Source: Bacteroidia bacterium (GTDB lineage Bacteria; Bacteroidota; Bacteroidia; UKL13-3). Taken from it: a stretch of DNA of 44,818 nt. A program made the position numbers and the translations under genes. The DNA lies in assembly GCA_025454975.1 (NCBI GenBank), contig JALONK010000024.1, forward strand, positions 1-44,818. Reading direction: 5' to 3'. This document shows positions 1 through 8,040 of this stretch, one piece after another. The notes beneath the pieces were generated by a model that worked only from the letters and a program-made list of their open reading frames with translations, did not search any database and had not been told where the DNA came from. Numbering within the stretch: the stretch's first letter is position 1; each line of letters starts with the position of its first letter.

Positions 1-101
1 ACTAGGAGATGTTTTCAGCCCAATCAATATAATTATTTTAGCTGTCCGGTTACATCCACATGGTTTTTTTCACATGATTCATCACTGCAATTTTAAGTTA
101 A

Positions 102-920
102 TCAAGAAAACATCCAAGTCAAGTGAACTGCTTCTTTGCATTCAGAATTTGTTACTATATGTATAACACCACCACAACGTTTCTTTGCTACGGTACGTAA
201 TGCTGGTACTAGAAATGATCGGATACCATCATTTTTAATACCATACTTATCACCAAAACAGATATATCCAGCGGCGTTCACTGGATGTACATTTTGTTGT
301 GTTGGGTACCATGTATAATTTAATGCATTATATCCTTGTATCGCTATTTGATTCATAGTATTATGATAATATTGTTGTACATATCGCTGTTTCTTTGATG
401 CTCCATTTGGTATTGTTATATGATTTAATATAAATTGTAATGACGTATGATATTCCGTACCAAATACAACATCATCTGTTTTGTTACTTTGTAATGTTGT
501 TGATAATATATCATTCCATTCCTTTAATACCGATGTGGTTAATGGTAAGCAACACGACCAATTAATTGTTGTACCACCCCCTAATGTCTTACCAGATAAA
601 ATAATAATTTGACTATCGTACGATACTAAAAAACCATGTTGTTGATACATTGTATCCATAGCATGTAATTCAATATTGGTTAAATTAGTTGATGGATAAT
701 AATCCCCATCTTCTACGAGTAATATTTTTAAATTTGGACAAGCATCAATTAATTCTTTCCTTACTTTAGTTGCACTACGTACAATAATTGCGTCATACGA
801 TTGTAGTTTATCCTTTAAATCTTCTTGAGCTATTTTGTTGGTGTCAACCAGAAATCCGGCTGCTTCCAGCATTTTTTTACCTGTAGCATCAATACCATCA
901 TTTGCAAGTATTTTTATCAT
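102..920 (-). CDS. Chimeric reading frame: SerA N-terminus fused to a GMC oxidoreductase fragment
   Basis: The open frame has 272 codons. Residues 1 to about 67 read as the N-terminal substrate-binding half-domain of D-3-phosphoglycerate dehydrogenase (IVRSATKV, then DACPNLKI), and the position right behind serC is the usual place for serA. The protein should continue with a glycine-rich GRGGVGMDNID-like stretch, but from about position 720 downwards it reads instead as the FAD domain of a GMC oxidoreductase of the long-chain alcohol oxidase type: VEDGDYYPS, then GKTLGGGTTINWS, then a CFGDKYG-like segment and SFLVPALRT. The GMC part lacks its own GxGxxG start and stops early. The NAD-binding and catalytic parts of SerA are absent. 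In the GMC part isoleucine is often ATA. The frame is therefore unlikely to encode a working enzyme of either kind. It may be a real rearrangement or an assembly chimera; sequence alone does not decide. I am confident of the two parts, not of the cause. Confidence 0.6.
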   Translation of the reverse strand: MIKILANDGIDATGKKMLEAAGFLVDTNKIAQEDLKDKLQSYDAIIVRSATKVRKELIDACPNLKILLVEDGDYYPSTNLTNIELHAMDTMYQQHGFLVSYDSQIIILSGKTLGGGTTINWSCCLPLTTSVLKEWNDILSTTLQSNKTDDVVFGTEYHTSLQFILNHITIPNGASKKQRYVQQYYHNTMNQIAIQGYNALNYTWYPTQQNVHPVNAAGYICFGDKYGIKNDGIRSFLVPALRTVAKKRCGGVIHIVTNSECKEAVHLTWMFS

Positions 921-1065
921 GAATATAATTATTTAGGTTTTTATATAAGAGATGAAAAGTATGTTTACTTGAGATGTTTTTTTTAAACAATAATCAAGTG
1001 TAACAGTTCATCTATCAACTTTTCAGTTTTAAGCTAATAAATATAATGCTTCGATTATTGTGGTA

Positions 1066-2148
1066 TTAACTTTTTTTAGTGGCTTCAAAACTCTGCATTG
1101 CATCAACTAATGCTTGCACACTTTCTACGGTTAACGCGTTATATAAACTTGCTCTTAAACCACCAACCGAACGGTGACCTTTTAAACCACTCAAATTTTT
1201 TGATTCGCAAAAGGTAAGAAATTCGGCTTCTAAGGATTTGTCTTTAAGAATGAAATTAACATTCATTCGGCTTCTATCTTCAACAGCCACTGTCCCTTCA
1301 AATAATGAATTTCTATCTATCTCAGCATATAATAGATCTGCTTTTTCTTTATTTCGTATCTCCATAGCTTCCAAGCCAACACTTTTAATCCACCTTAAAG
1401 TATGCATACATACAAAAATGGCAAATACGCTAGGGGTATTATACATGCTACCATTTTCAATATGTATTTTATAGTCAAGCATCGTAGGGATAACCCTTGA
1501 TGCACGTTTCTCGAGGAACGACTTTTTAATTATAACCAATGTAGTTCCAGCGGGCCCCATATTTTTTTGCGCACCTGCATAAATCATATCAAACTTTGAT
1601 GCATCAATTGTTCTGCTAAAAATATCAGAACTCATGTCGCACACTAATGGTACACCGTTGGTTTCAGGAAATGAAAACAATTCGGTGCCATAAATCGTAT
1701 TGTTGCTGGTACAATGAAAATATTTTGAATGAGTTGGTATCTGATAATTTTTAGGTATGTAACTGAAGTTTTTATCCTCACTACTTGCCAGTACATCAAC
1801 CTTACCGAATAACTTAGCTTCTTTAATTGCTCTACTTGCCCAAACACCGGTATTAGTATAGGCAGCAGTTTCACCTTCCCCTAACCAAAACATAGGTATC
1901 ATATCAAATTGTAAACTTGCACCACCTTGTAAAAAGACAACTGCATAATCATCATTTAAATTCAGAATCTCTTTCACCAGTTGTGTAGCTTCGGCCACCA
2001 CTGCTTCGTACTCTTTACTGCGGTGAGAAACCTCAATAAGAGATAAACCTGTACCTGAAAAATCTTTTAAGGCTTCAATAGAAGCATCAATAGCTGATTG
2101 TGGTAAAATTGCCGGACCGGCAGAAAAATTGTGAATTTTGGTTGTCAT
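1066..2148 (-). CDS. serC: Phosphoserine aminotransferase
   Basis: SerC is a PLP-dependent aminotransferase that converts 3-phosphohydroxypyruvate and glutamate to phosphoserine and 2-oxoglutarate in cytosolic serine synthesis; the family also acts in vitamin B6 synthesis. The 360-residue length is typical. The N-terminus carries the family signature NFSAGPA, followed by EVSHRSKE, FLQGGAS and TGVWASRA. The PLP lysine is in YAGAQKNMGPAG (Lys195 by my count). The C-terminal KGHRSVGGLRASLYNA segment is also characteristic. It lies 145 bases upstream of the broken serA start, the normal serC-serA order. A weak -7-like box (TAATTTCG on the minus strand, positions 2173-2180) lies upstream. With pdxA also in this window, a B6 role is possible. 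The start ATG fits family alignment as I recall it. Confidence 0.96.
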   Translation of the reverse strand: MTTKIHNFSAGPAILPQSAIDASIEALKDFSGTGLSLIEVSHRSKEYEAVVAEATQLVKEILNLNDDYAVVFLQGGASLQFDMIPMFWLGEGETAAYTNTGVWASRAIKEAKLFGKVDVLASSEDKNFSYIPKNYQIPTHSKYFHCTSNNTIYGTELFSFPETNGVPLVCDMSSDIFSRTIDASKFDMIYAGAQKNMGPAGTTLVIIKKSFLEKRASRVIPTMLDYKIHIENGSMYNTPSVFAIFVCMHTLRWIKSVGLEAMEIRNKEKADLLYAEIDRNSLFEGTVAVEDRSRMNVNFILKDKSLEAEFLTFCESKNLSGLKGHRSVGGLRASLYNALTVESVQALVDAMQSFEATKKS

Positions 2149-2263
2149 ATCTTTTCAAAGCTTAACTTTGTGCGAAATTATAGCGAATAATTCCTAAAAA
2201 GCTAATAGATGGGGTTAAATAATTTCAATCAATTAAAATAAAACTGATTAACAAGCTTTGGTT

Positions 2264-2896
2264 ATGAATACAATGATGCGTTTAATTTTCATGTTCGGGT
2301 TAATAGCAACCTGTTCAACCTTTAACCAAGTACTTGGGCAGCGTAAGGTTGAGCAAATAGACCCTGAGAAAAAAGAAGAAGAACAAAAGCAGAAGGAAGA
2401 GAAGGAGCGAAGTAAAGCCACAGAGGAAAAGTTTACGGATAAGCTGTCTTTTGGAGGAAATATTGCTTTATGGTTTGGTAATACCGGTGGTTTTTTTGCA
2501 GCACAACCCACCGTTTTTTATCGCTTTAACGATGAAACCATGTTTGGTACCGGAGTAACTTATTATTATTGGGAACGCACATTTGCTTTAAGTGGTAATC
2601 GTACTCAAAAAGTAAGTGATAATGCCTATGGTTTAAATTTGTTCGCACGTCGTCAGCTTTTTGAGCCATTATTTCTTCAGGCCGAATATATGCCAATGAA
2701 TACCAGTGTATATAATTTTCAAACAAACGAATTGTCGAGACAATGGGTAGGTTCCTTTTTATTGGGTGGCGGTATCAATCAACCTATAAGCGAAAGGTCG
2801 GGATATTATATTGTTTTATTGTATGATGTATTATGGGATGAAAATAGAAGTTTCATGCCTAGCCCGATTGATATCAGAACAGGATTTTATTTTTAA
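2264..2896 (+). CDS. Exported barrel-like protein of unknown function
   Basis: No named family is recognised. Starting at the ATG at 2264 rather than an in-frame TTG six bases earlier, the protein has 210 residues. It opens with a hydrophobic signal peptide (about residues 1-25, ending near VLGQ), followed by a very charged K/E/Q-rich linker (about 30-58). The rest alternates polar and aromatic residues in short strands, such as SFGGNIALWFGNTGG, TMFGTGVTYYYWE and DIRTGFYF at the end. A terminal phenylalanine after alternating residues is typical of outer-membrane beta-barrels, so an 8-strand porin-like barrel is the best inference. Its stop overlaps the stop of the convergent rhomboid gene by four bases. 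Function cannot be inferred from the context. Confidence 0.75.
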   Translation: MNTMMRLIFMFGLIATCSTFNQVLGQRKVEQIDPEKKEEEQKQKEEKERSKATEEKFTDKLSFGGNIALWFGNTGGFFAAQPTVFYRFNDETMFGTGVTYYYWERTFALSGNRTQKVSDNAYGLNLFARRQLFEPLFLQAEYMPMNTSVYNFQTNELSRQWVGSFLLGGGINQPISERSGYYIVLLYDVLWDENRSFMPSPIDIRTGFYF

Positions 2897-3501
2897 TTCG
2901 GAGAGAACGAGTTAATAAACACAAGAAAAACTTTTGGTTCAAAAACTAATGTAAATAATATACCATATATGGCTCCGTAAAAGTGAGCCTCATGGTTAAT
3001 ATTATCACGTTGTTGTTGTTTACCCATATACCAACTATAGCCTAGATAAAGTACACCTAAAATTATTCCCGGAACACCAATAATACCATATAAATAAATT
3101 TTGTTTAAGGGGTTAAATAAAATACTTGTAAATACAACTGCACTTACGGCTCCACTAGCACCTAGAGCATTGTAACCACTGTTGTTTTGATGCTTATTGA
3201 GGGTAGAAACATTGGCTGCAAAAATTGAAGTTAAATATAAAAGTATGAAAGCTAAACTGCCTCTTGATTCGAATATGTCATCGTAATAAAATTCAACAGC
3301 ATTGCCAAAGCTGTATAGCACAAACATGTTAACAAACAGATGAATGTAATCAGCGTGTTGAAATCCACTTGTTACCATTCTAAACCATTGATTATGGTGC
3401 TTAACCAAATAAGGATTAAATATTAATTGCCTGTATACGGTTTGGTTATTGAAGCTCAATACACTAATAAAAACTGTAATTGCGATAATAATAATAGTCA
3501 T
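2893..3501 (-). CDS. Rhomboid family intramembrane serine protease
   Basis: Rhomboids cut transmembrane segments of other proteins within the bilayer. The 202-residue protein has about six hydrophobic segments. The catalytic serine lies in GASGAVSA (Ser116 by my count), and the catalytic histidine in NHEAHFYGAIYG on the last core helix (His173). The HLFVNMFVLYSFG segment is the conserved second-helix motif (HLxxNM). Thus all parts of a compact bacterial rhomboid are present. The start ATG is followed directly by the first membrane segment. The gene is convergent with the barrel-like gene (stops overlap) and divergent from the phosphoesterase gene, whose start is only 23 bases away. Its substrate cannot be told from sequence. 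Confidence 0.93.
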   Translation of the reverse strand: MTIIIIAITVFISVLSFNNQTVYRQLIFNPYLVKHHNQWFRMVTSGFQHADYIHLFVNMFVLYSFGNAVEFYYDDIFESRGSLAFILLYLTSIFAANVSTLNKHQNNSGYNALGASGAVSAVVFTSILFNPLNKIYLYGIIGVPGIILGVLYLGYSWYMGKQQQRDNINHEAHFYGAIYGILFTLVFEPKVFLVFINSFSPN

Positions 3502-3524
3502 TTGAATACTTTATGTTTGTTTTA

Positions 3525-4025
3525 ATGAAACGAATAGGTGTTTTGTCAGACACACACGGTGATATGCCTGAACAATTATATGATTTTTTTAAATCATGTG
3601 ATGAAATTTGGCATGCAGGCGACATTGGTAATATAACTTTACTCGAGCAGTTATCGTCGTTTAAACCAATCAAGGCAGTTTATGGTAATATTGATGGTCA
3701 AGAAATTAAAATATCAACTGAATTGGTTTTACGTTTTACTTGTGAAGGAGCAAAAGTGCTTATTACTCATATCGCAGGATATCCGGGAAAATATAATCAA
3801 CAAGTAAAAGGGTTAATAAAAGAATATCGTCCGGATATTGTGATTTGTGGTCATTCCCATATATTAAAAGTGATTTACGATAAAGACTGGAAACACATTC
3901 ATATTAATCCGGGTGCAGCAGGATTTAAAGGATTTCATGCATTTTGCACAGCTATTCGCTTTGTAATAGACAATGGTAAACCTGCTCAGATGGAGGTGTG
4001 GGAAAAAAAGCGCAAAGATATTTAA
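3525..4025 (+). CDS. YfcE/MJ0936-type metallophosphoesterase
   Basis: This small calcineurin-like phosphoesterase acts on phosphodiesters using two metal ions. The motifs are in order: GVLSDTHGD (metal ligands Asp and His), HAGDIG, VYGNIDGQE (GNxD), ITHIAGYPGK, and CGHSHILK (GHSH) followed by INPGAAGFKG. That is the complete family set in about 166 residues, the usual size. An ATG 12 bases earlier (3513) gives four extra residues, but a consensus -7 box (TATGTTTG, 3512-3519) covers that codon, which argues for the start at 3525 with little or no leader. The physiological substrate is unknown for most family members, so I give no gene symbol. Confidence 0.93.
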   Translation: MKRIGVLSDTHGDMPEQLYDFFKSCDEIWHAGDIGNITLLEQLSSFKPIKAVYGNIDGQEIKISTELVLRFTCEGAKVLITHIAGYPGKYNQQVKGLIKEYRPDIVICGHSHILKVIYDKDWKHIHINPGAAGFKGFHAFCTAIRFVIDNGKPAQMEVWEKKRKDI

Positions 4026-4137
4026 ATTTAAACCATAAATACCTTATTTACTGCATATTAATTTTTTTATTTGCCATCATGTTGATGGTTTATTGCGGTT
4101 GAATTGTAAAATAGGTGCAACTAATTTTTAATTGAGG

Positions 4138-4167
4138 TTGTCTTAATTGGGAAAAGTTTTTATTTTG
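4138..4167 (+). promoter_or_regulatory. Putative promoter of the M43 protease gene
   Basis: A TTG (4138-4140) lies 19 bases before TTATTTTG (4160-4167), which differs from the Bacteroidota -7 consensus TAnnTTTG at one base. Start of transcription would be near 4172, about 20 bases before the ATG. Confidence 0.4.
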
Positions 4168-4193
4168 CCACTTTAAAGAGGTATATTCCAGAT

Positions 4194-6425
4194 ATGATTA
4201 GACAAATACTTTTGGGTGCATGTATTGCATTAGCAGGTAGTGCAATAGCGCAATCATCACGCGTTAATTCATGTGGCACCGACGCTCACCACAGACAAAT
4301 GACGCAAAACAATCCTCAAATGCAGGAGATGGAACGTGAGTTTCAACAGTATTGGCAACAATATAAACAAACCGAGGAGTTTAAAAAGAGCAATAAACAA
4401 CGGAGTAAAAACTCAGCTCCAAAATATATTATTCCTGTAGTTGTGCATGTGTTTTACACAACACCAAATGCAGTTGAAAATATTTCTGATGCACAAATTC
4501 AAAGTGAAATTGATTTTTTAAATAAGAGTTTTAGGAATTTAAACAGCGATACTTCTAATCGCCGTTCTAAAACTTTTAAAGGTGTTCCTTTCGACTATAA
4601 ATCATTAGCAGCAGATGCTGAAATCGAATTCAGGTTAGCCAGAAAAGATCCTAACGGAAATTGTACAAATGGAATCATTCGCATTCAAACTTCTGATGCG
4701 GTTAATGGTAACGACAATTTGAAGTTATTAAGTGTTTGGGACTCTAAGCGTTATTTTAATATTTGGGTAGTTCGCTCAATAAACAGAGGCCTAGGAGGTC
4801 CGGGTATTGCAGGTTATGCTCAATTCCCATTTTTTGCCGGAGGTGCGGGCTCAGCATTAACTGATGGCATTATGGTTATTCATAATGAGTTTGGAAATAT
4901 GGGTTCATCTTTACCGGGTCAAACACCTAATGTTACTACAACAACCCACGAAGCCGGTCACTGGTTTGGATTGTTCCACCCTTTTCAAGGTGATAGCTGT
5001 AGTATGGATAATGATGGTGTTGAAGATACTCCTCCAACTTATTTTGTGGCCACAGCATCTGAACCATTAAGAAATCGTTGTAATAATGATACTTTTAACT
5101 CGTGTAATACTGAAGCCGGTGCTGTCCCATTTATTGATTATCCTGACATGCAGGAAAATTTCATGGATTATTTTATCGGGTCTTGCGCCAGCAATATGTT
5201 CACTAAAGAGCAAGTGGCTCGCATGCATTTCTGCATTGATACCTATCGCCGCCAACTTGTTGAACAATCTAATTTAGTATCAACTGGTGTTTTAGATCCG
5301 GTTTCTGTTTGTGCTCCAATTCCAGCTTTTGGTACCTCATCCGGTTCAAACTTTACCAATAGTAGAGTTGCTTGTGTAGGTTCATCTATAAACTTTACGG
5401 ATTTATCTTATAACGGAACAGCCACTTCATGGTCATGGAACTTCGGTGATGGTGCTACACCTGCAACATCTACAGTTAGAAATCCTTCGAATGTGGTTTA
5501 TTCAACTTCCGGTAAAAAAACAATTACATTAACCGTTACAAATGCCTCAGGTACAAATACCAGAACATTTACGGATGCGTTGGATATTGTTGCACCGGCG
5601 CCAATTCAACAACCTGCTTGGGCAACTGATGCACCTCAAATAGTTGATGGCTGGATAATTAATAGAGAAGGCAATACTAACTGGCAAGTAATTCAAGGTT
5701 TAGGAGTATATAGTGGATTAACATCAATACGTTTGCCTGGAAATAATTTAAATAACCTCACCAATGAATATTCATTAATTACACCTGCGTTCGACTTTTC
5801 AGGTGCATCAACACCATACTTTAATTTTAGATACTCATTTGCTCAAAATAATGTTGGAGGCACCGCAAGTACTGATGAAATGGATGTGCAAGTTTCTACC
5901 AATTGCGGCTTAACTTGGCAAAATTTACGTCCTACATTAAGCGCTGCAACAATGTCGGCAGTTACTGCAGCACTACCGATCAGTGTTAACTTTGTGCCAC
6001 AAAATGAGACTCAATGGAAGTCTGTATCAATCTCATCAACAGCAATTCCTCGTCAGGCTAATGTAAGATTTAGAATTTTATTCCGCTATGGAGGAGGAAA
6101 TAACCTCTATTTAGATGATTTCAATATGGGATTAAGATCTGGAGCTGAGGAATTAACTGCAACATCAATTGGTTTATCAGTATATCCAAACCCAACTAAT
6201 AGTACTGCACAAATCAGTTATAATCTTCCTGTTGCAGCACCGGTTAATATCGAGTTATTCGATATTACGGGTCGTGTAATAGGCGAATTATTTAATGGTA
6301 CACAAACCGGCGGCGTTCAAGAGGTACAATTAGACAGAGCAAAATTTGGATTACAATCAGGCGTCTACTTCATTAAAATTAATGTTAATGGTGCTTCAAT
6401 TACACAAAAAGTAGTATTTAACTAA
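4194..6425 (+). CDS. Secreted M43 (pappalysin-like) zinc metalloprotease with PKD and T9SS sorting domains
   Basis: The 743-residue protein begins with a signal peptide (residues 1 to about 20, ending in SAIAQ). The protease domain holds the metzincin zinc motif HEAGHWFGLFH (His252, Glu253, His256, His262) and a Met-turn in NFMDYF (Met324), as in peptidase family M43. A PKD domain follows (about 388-465, with SWSWNFGDG), then a beta-rich jelly-roll-like region with LYLDDF near 640. The last 80 residues, from SVYPNPTNS to TQKVVFN, form a type A C-terminal sorting domain of the type IX secretion system. The protein is therefore inferred to be exported through T9SS and anchored or released at the cell surface, where it degrades proteins. 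A strong terminator follows the stop codon. Alternative substrates cannot be inferred. Confidence 0.95.
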   Translation: MIRQILLGACIALAGSAIAQSSRVNSCGTDAHHRQMTQNNPQMQEMEREFQQYWQQYKQTEEFKKSNKQRSKNSAPKYIIPVVVHVFYTTPNAVENISDAQIQSEIDFLNKSFRNLNSDTSNRRSKTFKGVPFDYKSLAADAEIEFRLARKDPNGNCTNGIIRIQTSDAVNGNDNLKLLSVWDSKRYFNIWVVRSINRGLGGPGIAGYAQFPFFAGGAGSALTDGIMVIHNEFGNMGSSLPGQTPNVTTTTHEAGHWFGLFHPFQGDSCSMDNDGVEDTPPTYFVATASEPLRNRCNNDTFNSCNTEAGAVPFIDYPDMQENFMDYFIGSCASNMFTKEQVARMHFCIDTYRRQLVEQSNLVSTGVLDPVSVCAPIPAFGTSSGSNFTNSRVACVGSSINFTDLSYNGTATSWSWNFGDGATPATSTVRNPSNVVYSTSGKKTITLTVTNASGTNTRTFTDALDIVAPAPIQQPAWATDAPQIVDGWIINREGNTNWQVIQGLGVYSGLTSIRLPGNNLNNLTNEYSLITPAFDFSGASTPYFNFRYSFAQNNVGGTASTDEMDVQVSTNCGLTWQNLRPTLSAATMSAVTAALPISVNFVPQNETQWKSVSISSTAIPRQANVRFRILFRYGGGNNLYLDDFNMGLRSGAEELTATSIGLSVYPNPTNSTAQISYNLPVAAPVNIELFDITGRVIGELFNGTQTGGVQEVQLDRAKFGLQSGVYFIKINVNGASITQKVVFN

Positions 6426-6445
6426 TTAATACAAACAATACTTAC

Positions 6446-6478
6446 AAGCCACACCAAAACAGGTGTGGCTTTTTTTTT
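6446..6478 (+). terminator. Rho-independent terminator after the M43 protease gene
   Basis: A perfect 9-bp stem, AGCCACACC with GGTGTGGCT (6447-6455 and 6462-6470), a six-base loop and a run of eight T residues follow the stop at 6425. Confidence 0.92.
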
Positions 6479-6521
6479 GCTCGTTGCCAATCAATAGTTT
6501 AAGTATAAAATGAAAAAACTT

Positions 6522-6552
6522 TTTGAAGATTTAGAGTGGTTCCTTACTTTTG
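6522..6552 (+). promoter_or_regulatory. Promoter of tRNA-Ser
   Basis: TTTG (6522-6525) and TACTTTTG (6545-6552) are separated by exactly 19 bases, an exact match to the Bacteroidota primary-sigma consensus. The predicted start falls at or within a few bases of the mature tRNA 5' end at 6558. Confidence 0.75.
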
Positions 6553-6557
6553 CACCC

Positions 6558-6645
<88 letters not shown>

Positions 6646-6647
6646 AT

Positions 6648-6682
6648 AGAATGTCGCCCCAAGCAGGCGACATTCTTATTTT
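6648..6682 (+). terminator. Terminator of tRNA-Ser
   Basis: A perfect 11-bp stem (AGAATGTCGCC with GGCGACATTCT, 6648-6658 and 6666-6676), a seven-base loop and TATTTT follow, two bases after the tRNA CCA end. Confidence 0.88.
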
Positions 6683-6803
6683 AAGATGATTTTATTCGGT
6701 AAGTTGTAAAGTTGATGAGGAGAATAAATCAAAGGATTTAGTGCATAAGTAAACTGGATAAATTCGTGTATGTTGAATAATAATGTATTGTGTATAACTT
6801 AGC

Positions 6804-6832
6804 TTGCAAGGTTGGGTAACCTGCTATATTTT
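6804..6832 (+). promoter_or_regulatory. Putative promoter of dnaN
   Basis: TTG (6804-6806) is followed after 18 bases by TATATTTT (6825-6832), one base from TAnnTTTG. It lies just ahead of the ATG at 6855, which also argues against longer open-frame starts at 6804. Confidence 0.5.
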
Positions 6833-6854
6833 CGTACCAATTAGATACTGTAAA

Positions 6855-7976
6855 ATGAAATTCATTGTAAATAGTACAACTTTACTGAAGCACCTCTCAA
6901 ATATTGATGGTGTTGTTGTGGCCAAGCCAATTATCCCGATATTGAATAATTTTTTATTCGATATTAAAGATGGTGAGTTGAAAATTTCTTCAACTGATTT
7001 AGAAACAACCATGACTACCTCAATTAAGGTTGAAGCGAAAGAGGAATTGAACATTGCTATTCCTTCTCGTACAACTATCGACCTGTTAAAAACATTACCT
7101 GATCAGCCATTAGCTTTTTCGGTAAACCTTGAGAAAGGTGCGATTGAAATAAAGTATGATACAGGAAGGTTTAAACTAACCGCACAAAGGGGTGATGAAT
7201 TTCCTAAAAATCCGGTGGTGGAAGATGGGAAGAAATTTACCATACCTGCTAAAGTATTACATAAAGCTATTACAAAAACTGTATTTGCTACCAGCAACGA
7301 CGAACTTCGTTTAAACCTTACCGGAGTATATGTTCAACTTACAGCTTCGGATATCACTTTTGTTGCTACTGATGCTAATCGTTTGGTTAGATATAAAAGA
7401 ACAGATGTTACACCGGGAGTTGAAGAAACATTTATTCTTCCTAAGAAAGCATTAAACTTATTAAAGTCGTCATTGCCTAATGATGATACCGAAGTAACTA
7501 TTGAATTTAATCGCTCTAATGCATTTTTTACCTTTAATGATGTCAGTTTAATTTGTCGTTTAATTGACGAAAAATATCCTGATTATAATGCGGTAATCCC
7601 AAAAGAAAATCCAAATGTATTGCAGATAGATAAAAATGAATTTTCTGTTGCGGTTAAAAGGGTTTCAATCACATCAAATAAAACGACACATCAAATCAGA
7701 CTAAAGTTAGCGGGCAGCGAACTTACCATCAGTGCTGAGGATATTGACTTTGAAAATGAAGCACAGGAGAAATTAGTTTGCCAATACACCGGTGAAGATT
7801 TAGAAATCGGATTTAATTCGAAGTATTTGTCAGAGATGATTTCGGCAGTGGATAGTAATGAAATAAAACTAGAAATGAGTCAGCCAAACCGCGCAGGAGT
7901 GCTTACTCCAATTGTTGGAGATGATGGAGAAGATGTACTCATGTTAGTGATGCCAATGATGTTGAACAGTTATTAA
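6855..7976 (+). CDS. dnaN: DNA polymerase III sliding clamp, beta subunit
   Basis: DnaN is the ring-shaped dimer that holds the replicative polymerase on DNA. From the ATG at 6855 the protein has 373 residues, close to the usual 366-380. It opens with MKFIVNSTTLLKHLS and carries GVVVAKPIIPILNNFLFD, typical of the first clamp domain, SSTDLETTM, LTGVYVQL and VATDANRLVRYK in the second domain, and ends in the conserved LVMPMMLNSY (the VMPMRL-like C-terminus involved in partner binding). The frame is open further upstream to 6804, but that extension covers the promoter and does not match the family. No dnaA or recF is adjacent, which is common in Bacteroidota. A terminator follows directly. Confidence 0.97.
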   Translation: MKFIVNSTTLLKHLSNIDGVVVAKPIIPILNNFLFDIKDGELKISSTDLETTMTTSIKVEAKEELNIAIPSRTTIDLLKTLPDQPLAFSVNLEKGAIEIKYDTGRFKLTAQRGDEFPKNPVVEDGKKFTIPAKVLHKAITKTVFATSNDELRLNLTGVYVQLTASDITFVATDANRLVRYKRTDVTPGVEETFILPKKALNLLKSSLPNDDTEVTIEFNRSNAFFTFNDVSLICRLIDEKYPDYNAVIPKENPNVLQIDKNEFSVAVKRVSITSNKTTHQIRLKLAGSELTISAEDIDFENEAQEKLVCQYTGEDLEIGFNSKYLSEMISAVDSNEIKLEMSQPNRAGVLTPIVGDDGEDVLMLVMPMMLNSY

Positions 7977-8001
7977 TTTTTTGATTTAAACATGTATCTT
8001 G

Positions 8002-8037
8002 AGCCCGATTTTTAAAAAAGTCGGGCTTATTTTTTAT
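8002..8037 (+). terminator. Terminator of dnaN
   Basis: A 7-bp GC-rich stem, AGCCCGA with TCGGGCT (8002-8008 and 8021-8027), whose loop contains further T/A pairs, is followed by a T-rich tract that ends just before the next start codon at 8041. Confidence 0.8.
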
Positions 8038-8040
8038 AAT

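Noticed and set aside
102-145. A GT...AG stretch on the minus strand that could be a small intron in the GMC part
   Set aside because: Joining its ends puts stop codons directly after the junction and gives no GMC-like continuation, so there is no support for splicing.
6804-6854. Upstream extension of the dnaN reading frame
   Set aside because: It covers the promoter and adds residues absent from the clamp family; the ATG at 6855 matches the family start.
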